A stretch of DNA of 53,397 nucleotides from Streptomyces sp. JHA26 (lineage in GTDB: Bacteria > Actinomycetota > Actinomycetes > Streptomycetales > Streptomycetaceae). This document shows, piece after piece, positions 44,103 to 51,278 of the stretch (the first letter of the stretch is position 1; the number at the start of each line of letters is the position of its first letter). A program made the position numbers and the translations under genes. The stretch spans positions 1-53,397 of the forward strand of contig NZ_BDJC01000049.1 of NCBI RefSeq assembly GCF_002005565.1. Reading direction: 5' to 3'. The notes under the pieces are model-generated. The model was not told the origin of the DNA and did no database searches. It saw nothing but the letters and a program-made list of their open reading frames with translations.

Positions 44103-46310
44103 TCAGCTCCTTACGAGGGTGGCGGCGGCGGGGGCCGGGACGCGCTCGGCGAGCGGGGTCACGGGCGCGATCGCCTCCGGCGGCTCGCCGAGCAGCACCC
44201 GGCGCACCACGCGCTCGGCGGCCCGGCCGTCGTCGAACTCGCAGAACCGCTCCCGGAACGCCGCCCGCAGCGCGGCCGACCGGGCGTCCGCGTACGAGCC
44301 GTCGCGGAAGACGCGGGCCAGTTCCCCGGGCGTGTGCACCACCGGGCCGGGCGGCGCCGCGGTCAGGTCGAAGTAGACGCCGCGGGTCTCCCGGTACACG
44401 TCCCAGTCGTCGGCGTACACGACGATCGGCCGGTCGAGGTTGGCGTAGTCGAACATGATCGACGAGTAGTCGGTGACCAGCGCGTCGGCGGCCAGGCACA
44501 CGTCCTCGGAGGAGCGGTGCCCAGTGACGTCGATGACCCGGCCGGTGCGCTCGCGCTTCCCGCCGCGGTCGTAGAAGTAGTGGGCGCGCAGCAGCACCAC
44601 CACGTCCTCGCCGGCCGCCTCGCAGAACGCCTCCAGGTCCAGGCCGCCCGCGCCGAACCCGCTCTCGTGGTCGCGGTGGGTGGGCGCGTACAGGACGGCC
44701 GTCCTCCCCTCGGGCACGCCCAGTTCGCGCCGGATGCGGGCGACGTCGTCGGCGGTCGCCGTGTAGTAGACGTCGTTGCGCGGATAGCCGTACTCCAGGT
44801 GCTCGTAGGAGCCGGGGAAGGCGCGCTCCCACGTCCGGGTGGAGTGGCGGTTGGAGGACAGGTTGTAGTCCCAGCGGTCCACGCGGCCCAGCAGCTTGGT
44901 GAAGCTGCCGGTGGCCGCCGCCACCACCGGGTACGTCGACTGGTCCACGCCCATCGTCTTCAGCGGGGTGCCGTGCTGCGTCTGCAGGTGCACGCTGCCG
45001 GGGCGCTTGACGACGCCCTCGGCGAAGTTGGCGTTGTTCACCAGGTACGTCGCCCGGGCCAGCACCTCCCAGTAGCGCCGGCTGCCGATGACGGCGTGCT
45101 CGACGTCCTTCGGCACGGTGTGCTCCTGGCCGGGCTCGACCAGGAACACCCCGCGCAGGTGCGGGGCGAGTTCGCGGGCCTTGGCGTGGATCGCGGCCGG
45201 GTTGCAGGCGTAGCCGCGGCCCCAGTACGCGCAGTACACGACGAGGTTCGGGTCCAGCGGGGCGCGCAGCCGGCGCCGGTAGCGCAGGCGGGTGCGCAGC
45301 CCCTGCGGGCGGGGCAGCCGGGCGAGGAGCCCGGCCGCCGCGCGGTTGGCGGCCCGCAGGGAGCGGAACGCCGCGTACGACCCGGACGCCAGCAGCCGGT
45401 GCTGCACGCCGAGCCGGCCGCCCGGCGCGCGGAAACCGGCGGGACGGTGGCGCCGGTACAGGCGGCTCGCCCGGCGGAAAAAGGCGCGGCGCCCCCGGGT
45501 CAGCCGCCTCGGGTGGGCGGCCGTCTTCAGGACCAGGGCGAAGAGCTGCTCGAACAACGGCCCGCGCCGCTCGGCCGGCAGCCCCCGTCCGGCGGCGTAC
45601 GCGAGCGCCAGCTCGGCCTGGTCCAGCAGCTCGGTGTGGTGCTCGCCGGGCCGGTTCAGCCGACTGCCCTGGCGCCGCACCAGGTGCCGCACGACGACGG
45701 AGCGCAGCACCGCCACGCGGTCGGCGTCCGCCGCGGCCCGGGTGGTGAAGCCGATGTCCGTGTAGTGCCCGGCGGGGAACTCCAGCCGCCGTTCGGCGAG
45801 GAAGGCGCGGCGGTAGACGGCGCTCCACGCGGGCAGCTGCACGCCGGTCAGGTGCGGGGCGCGGCCGGGGGCGAAGGCCCCGTCCGGCGCCTTCGCCAGC
45901 AGCGGGGCGGCCGGGTTGACCGGTTCGCCCTCCCACCAGGGGACGCGCTCGTGCTCGAAGTACAGCACGTCGGCGCCGCCGGTCTCCGCCAGCCGCGCGT
46001 CCAGTGCCGCCAGCGCGCCCGGCACCAGGACGTCGTCGCCGTCGAGGAACAGCAGGTAGGCGCCGGTCGCCGCCCGCGCCCCGGTGTTGCGCGCCCCGGC
46101 CGTGCCCCCCGACGGCGGCGAGTGCACGGGCGCCACCCGGGAGTCCCGCGCGGCGCGGTCGGCGGCGATGCCCGCGGCGGCGCAGTCCGGGGCGTCGCAG
46201 ACGGGGATCAGCTCGAAGTCGCCGAAGGACTGGGCGAGGACCGAGTCCAGCGCCTGGGACAGCCGCCCTGCGACCCCATGGGACGGGACGATGATGCTGA
46301 AGCGGGGCAT
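44103..46310 (-). CDS. GT2-TagF fusion protein with intact TagF motifs
   Basis: This 735-residue fusion has a GT2 domain in which the metal motif FLDGDD (88-93) is kept but the catalytic YED is YTD (HYTDIGF), and the base region around residues 36-50 is unusual (VCDAPDCAAAG). The TagF domain keeps TQHGTPLKTMG with His446, VLLRAHYFY and VTDYSSIMFDYANLDRP, closely matching the 31038-33239 protein. It should act mainly as a polyol-phosphate polymerase. ATG at 46310 with a weak purine-rich site upstream. It lies 7 bases ahead of the next fusion gene and after a hairpin that may give it a separate promoter. Confidence 0.88.
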   Translation of the reverse strand: MPRFSIIVPSHGVAGRLSQALDSVLAQSFGDFELIPVCDAPDCAAAGIAADRAARDSRVAPVHSPPSGGTAGARNTGARAATGAYLLFLDGDDVLVPGALAALDARLAETGGADVLYFEHERVPWWEGEPVNPAAPLLAKAPDGAFAPGRAPHLTGVQLPAWSAVYRRAFLAERRLEFPAGHYTDIGFTTRAAADADRVAVLRSVVVRHLVRRQGSRLNRPGEHHTELLDQAELALAYAAGRGLPAERRGPLFEQLFALVLKTAAHPRRLTRGRRAFFRRASRLYRRHRPAGFRAPGGRLGVQHRLLASGSYAAFRSLRAANRAAAGLLARLPRPQGLRTRLRYRRRLRAPLDPNLVVYCAYWGRGYACNPAAIHAKARELAPHLRGVFLVEPGQEHTVPKDVEHAVIGSRRYWEVLARATYLVNNANFAEGVVKRPGSVHLQTQHGTPLKTMGVDQSTYPVVAAATGSFTKLLGRVDRWDYNLSSNRHSTRTWERAFPGSYEHLEYGYPRNDVYYTATADDVARIRRELGVPEGRTAVLYAPTHRDHESGFGAGGLDLEAFCEAAGEDVVVLLRAHYFYDRGGKRERTGRVIDVTGHRSSEDVCLAADALVTDYSSIMFDYANLDRPIVVYADDWDVYRETRGVYFDLTAAPPGPVVHTPGELARVFRDGSYADARSAALRAAFRERFCEFDDGRAAERVVRRVLLGEPPEAIAPVTPLAERVPAPAAATLVRS

Positions 46311-46370
46311 TCTGCTCTTTCTCTCGTTGTCCTGGTCCGACGGGAGAGCCCCGTCGCTCGGACCGCCTGG

Positions 46371-46413
46371 CGTCCCGGCCGTCCGGTCGGCCGCCAGGTG
46401 GGCGGCCGGGACG
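46371..46413 (-). terminator. Terminator-like hairpin between two TagF-fusion genes
   Basis: CGTCCCGGCCG (46371-46381) and CGGCCGGGACG (46403-46413) form a perfect 11-bp stem with a 21-base loop, 54 bases beyond the stop of the upstream fusion gene. A second, imperfect stem lies at about 46335-46363. Confidence 0.6.
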
Positions 46414-46467
46414 GAGTGGGCCGCGACGAGCTGCGGGGCATGCGAACTCCCGGTGGACGAACGGCGG

Positions 46468-48780
46468 TCAGAGGCTGTCGGTGACGGTGCGGGGCCCGGC
46501 GGGTTGCGGCACGGTGGCGAGCGGGGGCCCGGAGCGGACCGCCGACGGGAGTCCCCCCGCCCGCGCGAGGCCGAGAGCGGGGGAGGGCGGGGCCGGGCGC
46601 CGTTCGGCGGGCGGCACGACCGGCGGGAGCTCCGTCTCCCCGAGCACGACGCGGCGGACGACGCGCTCGGCGACGCGGCCGTCGTCGTACGGGCAGAACC
46701 GCTCCCGGAAAGCGGCCCTGAGCCGGTCGGACCGCGGGCCGCACCACTGGCCGCCGGCGAGGACGCCGATCAGTTCGTCCTCGTCGCACGCCACCGCGCC
46801 CGGCGGGAAGGAGCGCAGGTCGACGTAGGTGCCGCAGGCCGCCTCGAAGACCTCCGGTTCGTCGGCGTGGACCACGATCGGCCGGTCCAGACCCGCGTAG
46901 TCGAACACCAGGTCCGAGTAGTCGGTGATCAGCGCGTCGGAGGCGAGGCAGAGCTTCTCCACGCTCGGGTGACCGGTGACGTCGACGATCCGGTCGTGCC
47001 GGACGGTGGTGAGCGGGCCGCCGTGCCGGGGGTGGGCGAGGGCCAGCACCATGAAGCGGGGGCCGAGGCGGGTGACGACGCGCTCCAGGTCGAGGCCCGC
47101 GCGCTGGGTGCGGCGGTAGTCGCGGTACGCGGGCGCGTACAGGAGGGCGACGGTGCCCTCGGGGACGCCGAGCGTCTCGCGCAGCCGGGCCACGTCCGCC
47201 GCCGTCGCCCGCTGGAACACGTCGGTGCGCGGGCGGCCGTACTCCAGCGTGGTGTAGCGGCCCGGGTGCACGCGCTCCCAGGTCAGGGTGGAGTGGCGGT
47301 TCGCGGAGATCACGTGGTCCCAGGTGTCCGCGGTCTCCAGGAGCCGGCCGAGGTCGGTGCCGAGGGCGGCGGCCGGGTGCTCCCGCAGGTCCAGGCCCAG
47401 GTGCTGGAGGGGCGTCCCGGCCTGCGTCTGGATCACCACCTGGCCCCGGCGCTTGACGAGGCCCGCGTCGAGACCGGTGTGGTGCACCAGGTACCGGGAG
47501 CGGGCCAGCGCCGTCCAGTACGCGGCCGTGTCCGGGGTCAGCCGGCGGGTGCCGGCCGGGACCGTGTGGTGGTGCGCGGGCGCGGCCGCCCACGCGGTGC
47601 CCACGTGCGGCGCGAAGGTGCGGAACGCCTCCTCCAGCGCCCCCGGGTCGCCGCCGTACCCCCGGCCGTCGTCGGCGGCGAAGACGGCGCGGTCGGCCCG
47701 CAGGGGGAGGCGGCGCTGGATCCGGTAGTGCAGCCGCAGGGCGGCGGTGCGTGCCGTCCCCAGCAGCTTGGCGGAGCCCTTCAGCGTCCGGCGGCGCAGG
47801 GCCGACACCAGCCGCAGGGCCTCGTAGGTGCGGCGCAGGCCCAGGCGGAGCAGGGTGTGGCGCAGCCGGACGGCCGGCGGGACGGGGGTGCCGGGGACGC
47901 GGTAGCGGCGGCAGTGGACGCGGGCCCGGCGCACGAACTCGGCGCGCAGGGACCGCGGGAGGCGGTCGGGGCGGGTGAACACCGTCACCAGGTGGTCGGC
48001 CATGCGGCGGAACAGCACCGGCCGCCAGCGGGCCAGCTCCGGATCGGACTCGACGTACGCGAAGAGCCGGTCGTACTGGGCGAAGACGTCGAGGTGGCGT
48101 TCGCTCGGGGTGCGCAGGATGCTGCCCCGGCGGCCCTGCCGGTAGTGCACGCAGACCCGGTCCAGGGTGGCGAGGGACTCCGCGGCCATCAGCACCGGGT
48201 ACGACCACGGGGTGTCCTCGTAGTGCCCGGACGGGAAGGCGAAGCCCCGGCGCTCGGCGAACTCCCGCCGTACGGCCTTGTTCCAGGCCACCATCAGCAG
48301 CTTCAGCAGCCCCGGCCGGTCGGCGAGCCGGAACGGTGCCGGGCCCTGCTCGGTGAGGTGCGCCGCGGCCTGGTTGCGGACCGTCTCGCCGGTCGCGTAC
48401 GCGCGGGCGTAGTCGTAGACCAGGACGTCGGGTTCGCCGGTCTCCTTGATCCGGTCGGCGATGCTCCGCAGTGCGTGCGGGGCGAGGGTGTCGTCGCCGT
48501 CGAGGAAGACCAGGTAGTCGCCGGTCGCCCGCTCCATGCCGGCGTTGCGGGCCGGGCCCAGGCCCTCGTTGCGGGGCAGGTGCACGGCCCGCACCCGCGG
48601 ATCGCGCTCGGCGAACTCGTCGGCGATCTCGCCGCAGGCGTCCGGCGAGCAGTCGTCGACCACGATCAGCTCGAGATCCGGGTACGACTGGGACAGCACC
48701 GAGTCCAGGCACTCGTGCAGATACGCCTGAACCTGATACGCGGGGACGATGACACTGAACCGGGGCACGGGGACATCCAT
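46468..48780 (-). CDS. GT2-TagF fusion protein with heavily altered TagF active site
   Basis: This 770-residue protein has an intact GT2 domain (FSVIVPAYQVQAYLHECLDSVL, FLDGDD at 92-97, YEDTPW). The TagF domain has diverged at every key motif: THHGTPLK-type becomes TQAGTPLQ (Ala454), the RxH motif is MVLALAHPRH, and DYSS becomes DYSDLVFDY. It is most similar in its GT2 half to the 41864-44095 protein. It is probably a glycosyltransferase whose TagF-like half has a binding or altered role. ATG at 48780 is chosen; a GTG four codons later matches the start of its paralogues. Neither has a good ribosome binding site. Confidence 0.85.
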   Translation of the reverse strand: MDVPVPRFSVIVPAYQVQAYLHECLDSVLSQSYPDLELIVVDDCSPDACGEIADEFAERDPRVRAVHLPRNEGLGPARNAGMERATGDYLVFLDGDDTLAPHALRSIADRIKETGEPDVLVYDYARAYATGETVRNQAAAHLTEQGPAPFRLADRPGLLKLLMVAWNKAVRREFAERRGFAFPSGHYEDTPWSYPVLMAAESLATLDRVCVHYRQGRRGSILRTPSERHLDVFAQYDRLFAYVESDPELARWRPVLFRRMADHLVTVFTRPDRLPRSLRAEFVRRARVHCRRYRVPGTPVPPAVRLRHTLLRLGLRRTYEALRLVSALRRRTLKGSAKLLGTARTAALRLHYRIQRRLPLRADRAVFAADDGRGYGGDPGALEEAFRTFAPHVGTAWAAAPAHHHTVPAGTRRLTPDTAAYWTALARSRYLVHHTGLDAGLVKRRGQVVIQTQAGTPLQHLGLDLREHPAAALGTDLGRLLETADTWDHVISANRHSTLTWERVHPGRYTTLEYGRPRTDVFQRATAADVARLRETLGVPEGTVALLYAPAYRDYRRTQRAGLDLERVVTRLGPRFMVLALAHPRHGGPLTTVRHDRIVDVTGHPSVEKLCLASDALITDYSDLVFDYAGLDRPIVVHADEPEVFEAACGTYVDLRSFPPGAVACDEDELIGVLAGGQWCGPRSDRLRAAFRERFCPYDDGRVAERVVRRVVLGETELPPVVPPAERRPAPPSPALGLARAGGLPSAVRSGPPLATVPQPAGPRTVTDSL

Positions 48781-48870
48781 GGGTCGGCGCGGGCGTACGG
48801 CCCGGCAACGGCCCGGGGAACGACTTGGTTACGGTCCCTGCGTCATCCGGGGGACCACGCGCACGTGGAG

Positions 48871-48903
48871 GAGGGGGCGGGCCGGTGACCGGCCCGCCCC
48901 CTC
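48871..48903 (-). terminator. Strong terminator of the carbohydrate ABC operon
   Basis: A perfect 15-bp stem (GAGGGGGCGGGCCGG / CCGGCCCGCCCCCTC) with a 3-base loop lies 19 bases beyond the stop of the last permease gene, separating that operon from the wall-polymer genes. Confidence 0.9.
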
Positions 48904-48922
48904 AAGGGTGAGACTCCCGCGG

Positions 48923-49837
48923 TTACTTGACGGCACCCGCCATCACGCCGGAGACGAACTGCCGCTGGAACGCGAAGAAGACGGCCAGCGGGATCACCAT
49001 GGAGATGAACGCGCCCGGTGCCAGCACGTCGATGTTGTTGCCGAACTGCCGTACCTGCGTCTGCAGGGCGACCGTGATCGGCTGGCTCCCGGAGTCCGAG
49101 AAGATCAGCGCGACCAGCATGTCGTTCCACACCCACAGGAACTGGAAGATGCCCAGGCTCGCGATCGCGGGCCCGCCGAGCGGCATCACGACCCGGGCGA
49201 ACAGCCGCAGTTCGCCCGCGCCGTCGAGCCGGGCCGCCTCCAGCAGTTCCCTCGGGATCTCCGCGAAGAAGTTCCGCAGCAGGAACACCGCGAAGGGCAG
49301 GCCGAAGCCGACGTGGAACAGGACGACGCCGACGATCGAACCGAACAGGCCGATCTTGCCGAAGAGTTCGGCGATCGGGATGAGCGCCACCTGCACCGGG
49401 ACGACCAGCAGCCCCACCACGGTCAGGAACCACCAGTCGCGGCCCGGGAAGTCCATCCACGCGAACGCGTAGCCCGCGAGCGAGCCGATCACGACGACCA
49501 GCACGGTCGCCGGGACCGTGATGAGCAGGGTGTTGACGAGGGAGGAGGTGATGTCGCCGTTCTCCAGCAGTTCCTCGTAGCTCTGGAAGGTGAGCCGGGA
49601 CGGCTCGGTGAACACCTTCCACCAGCCGCTCGCCGCCATGTCCTTCGGCGTGCGCAGGGAGGACAGCAGCAGGCCGATCGTCGGGACCAGCCAGAACAGG
49701 CCGACCACGATCAGGAACACCCGGACCAGACCGCCGCTGACGCCCTCGGCGAGCCGCGACCCCAGCGACGGCTTCGCCTTCACGACGGTCCCGGACGGCT
49801 CCGCCGCCTTGGTGAGAGAACCCGCGTCCGCGGTCAT
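48923..49837 (-). CDS. Carbohydrate ABC transporter permease (MalG type)
   Basis: This 304-residue permease has six membrane helices and the EAA loop ELLEAARLDGAGELRLFARVVMPLGGPA near residue 205. The N-terminal cytoplasmic extension has ~35 residues. It pairs with the upstream MalF-type permease to import a sugar or oligosaccharide. No ATPase gene is in the operon; in Streptomyces such importers usually share the ATPase MsiK. The ATG and its GGGAGG site lie inside a 37-bp duplication of the 3' end of the upstream gene. Confidence 0.95.
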   Translation of the reverse strand: MTADAGSLTKAAEPSGTVVKAKPSLGSRLAEGVSGGLVRVFLIVVGLFWLVPTIGLLLSSLRTPKDMAASGWWKVFTEPSRLTFQSYEELLENGDITSSLVNTLLITVPATVLVVVIGSLAGYAFAWMDFPGRDWWFLTVVGLLVVPVQVALIPIAELFGKIGLFGSIVGVVLFHVGFGLPFAVFLLRNFFAEIPRELLEAARLDGAGELRLFARVVMPLGGPAIASLGIFQFLWVWNDMLVALIFSDSGSQPITVALQTQVRQFGNNIDVLAPGAFISMVIPLAVFFAFQRQFVSGVMAGAVK

Positions 49838-49869
49838 CGCCGCACCTCCCGCCGCAGCCGCCGTACGTT
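49833..49869. repeat. 37-bp direct repeat, copy 1
   Basis: It carries the start codon and ribosome binding site of the MalG-type gene. It matches copy 2 (49928-49964) at 36 of 37 positions. The spacing is 95 bases. Confidence 0.95.
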
Positions 49870-49880
49870 ACTGCGTCCTC

Positions 49881-49898
49881 CCGGGGGGCGACCCCCGG
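49881..49898. repeat. Small palindrome inserted between the two permease genes
   Basis: CCGGGGG (49881-49887), a GCGA loop and CCCCCGG (49892-49898) lie inside the 58-base segment between the 37-bp repeats. Its sequence style matches the GGGGGTC/GACCCCC palindromic units scattered in Streptomyces intergenic DNA. Confidence 0.7.
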
Positions 49899-49927
49899 AC
49901 CCCCAGCCGTCACACGGCGGACGCCCT

Positions 49928-49964
49928 GTCATCGCCGCACCTCCCGCCGCAGCCGCCGTATGTT
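49928..49964. repeat. 37-bp direct repeat, copy 2
   Basis: It encodes the last ten residues (IRRLRREVRR) and stop of the MalF-type permease, so it is most likely the ancestral copy. Confidence 0.95.
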
Positions 49965-51275
49965 GAACCACATCACCGGGATGACCAGCAGCAGCAGGAA
50001 CACCGCGATGGCGCTCGCGATGCCCGGCTGGTCCGAGGCGAAGCCCTTGCGGTACAGCTCCAGGGCGAGCACGTTCGCGTCGTCCTGGGAGGAACCGGGG
50101 GCGATGATGAACACCAGGTCGAACACCTTCAGCACGTTGATCATCAGGGTGACGACCACGACCGCGAGGACCGGCGCGAGCAGCGGCACCGTGACCCGCC
50201 GGAAGACCTGCCACTCGTTGGCGCCGTCCACCCGGGCCGCTTCGAGGAGTTCGCGGGGCACGCCGGCGAGTCCCGCCGCGATCAGCACCATCGCGAAGCC
50301 CGCCCACATCCACACGTACGACCCGATGATGGCCGGGGTGACGAGCGAGGGGCCGAGCCAGTCCAGGCCGTTGTAGGCCTCCTTGAAGTTGTCGGCGGGC
50401 AGCCTGAGCAGCGCCCCGTCGGCCTCCGCGGGCAGCGTGAACGTGCCGTCGTCGGCGGCCTTCGTCGACGCGACGACCTCGCCGTCCTTGACGGCCTCGA
50501 TCCTCATGCCGGCGTAGCCCAGCTCGGTGGCGTCGACGCCGCCCAGCTTCCCGACGCCCTTGCCGCGGGTGAAGTCCTGCCAGGCGGTGCCGGTGACCTT
50601 CCCGTCCTCGGGCCGGGCGGCCGCGGCCTTCTTCGCGTCGTCCGGCATCCGGTCGGGGGCCACGCCGACCAGCGGGAGCGTGACGACCTGCCCCACGCTG
50701 ACCGGCTCCTTGGTGACGAACGCGCCCCCGCCGGCCGCCTTCAGCGGCGACTCGCGGCCGGGGTGCGCCTTCGGGAACGCCGACGACTCGGCGAAGGTGT
50801 CGTGCACCCCGACCCACACCGCGTTCGCGACGCCCTTGTCCGGGTCCTGGTCGTACACCAGGCGGAAGATGATCCCGGCGGCCAGCATCGAGATCGCCAT
50901 CGGCATGAAGACGACCAGCTTGAACGCCGTTCCCCAGCGCACCCGTTCGGTCAGCACCGCGAAGATCAGGCCGAGCGCGGTGGCGACCGTCGGAGCGAAC
51001 ACCACCCAGATGACGTTGTTCTTCAGGGCGGTGCGGATGCCGTCGTCGGTGAACAGGGCCTGGTAGTTGTCGAATCCGGCGAAGGAGTCGCCGGACTGGT
51101 CGTAGAAGCTGCGGACCAGCGAGTACCCGATCGGGTAGACCACGAGCGCGCCGAGCAGCACCAGGGCGGGCAGCAGGAACAGGGCCGCCACGGTCCTGCG
51201 GGTGCCGGTCACGCTCCTGCGCGACTTGGGGGCGGCGGGGGCCGGTGAGGTCCCCGCCGCCGTTGCCGACGCCAT
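49929..51275 (-). CDS. Carbohydrate ABC transporter permease (MalF type) with external domain
   Basis: This 448-residue permease has hydrophobic helices near residues 29-50, 88-108 and 119-139. A large extracytoplasmic insert follows (about 141-308), then the remaining helices and the EAA loop ELLEAARVDGANEWQVFRRVTVPLL. The insert contains a beta-sandwich-like segment (MRIEAVKDGEVVAS...DGTFTLPAEADG) resembling carboxypeptidase-regulatory folds. It may touch the binding lipoprotein, as the P2 loop of MalF does. It starts 3 bases after the lipoprotein gene stop. Confidence 0.93.
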   Translation of the reverse strand: MASATAAGTSPAPAAPKSRRSVTGTRRTVAALFLLPALVLLGALVVYPIGYSLVRSFYDQSGDSFAGFDNYQALFTDDGIRTALKNNVIWVVFAPTVATALGLIFAVLTERVRWGTAFKLVVFMPMAISMLAAGIIFRLVYDQDPDKGVANAVWVGVHDTFAESSAFPKAHPGRESPLKAAGGGAFVTKEPVSVGQVVTLPLVGVAPDRMPDDAKKAAAARPEDGKVTGTAWQDFTRGKGVGKLGGVDATELGYAGMRIEAVKDGEVVASTKAADDGTFTLPAEADGALLRLPADNFKEAYNGLDWLGPSLVTPAIIGSYVWMWAGFAMVLIAAGLAGVPRELLEAARVDGANEWQVFRRVTVPLLAPVLAVVVVTLMINVLKVFDLVFIIAPGSSQDDANVLALELYRKGFASDQPGIASAIAVFLLLLVIPVMWFNIRRLRREVRR

Positions 51276-51278
51276 CCG

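Noticed and set aside
27793..48780. The region considered as a genomic island or prophage.
   Set aside because: No integrase, tRNA attachment site or low-GC signature is visible; the genes look chromosomal and well adapted.
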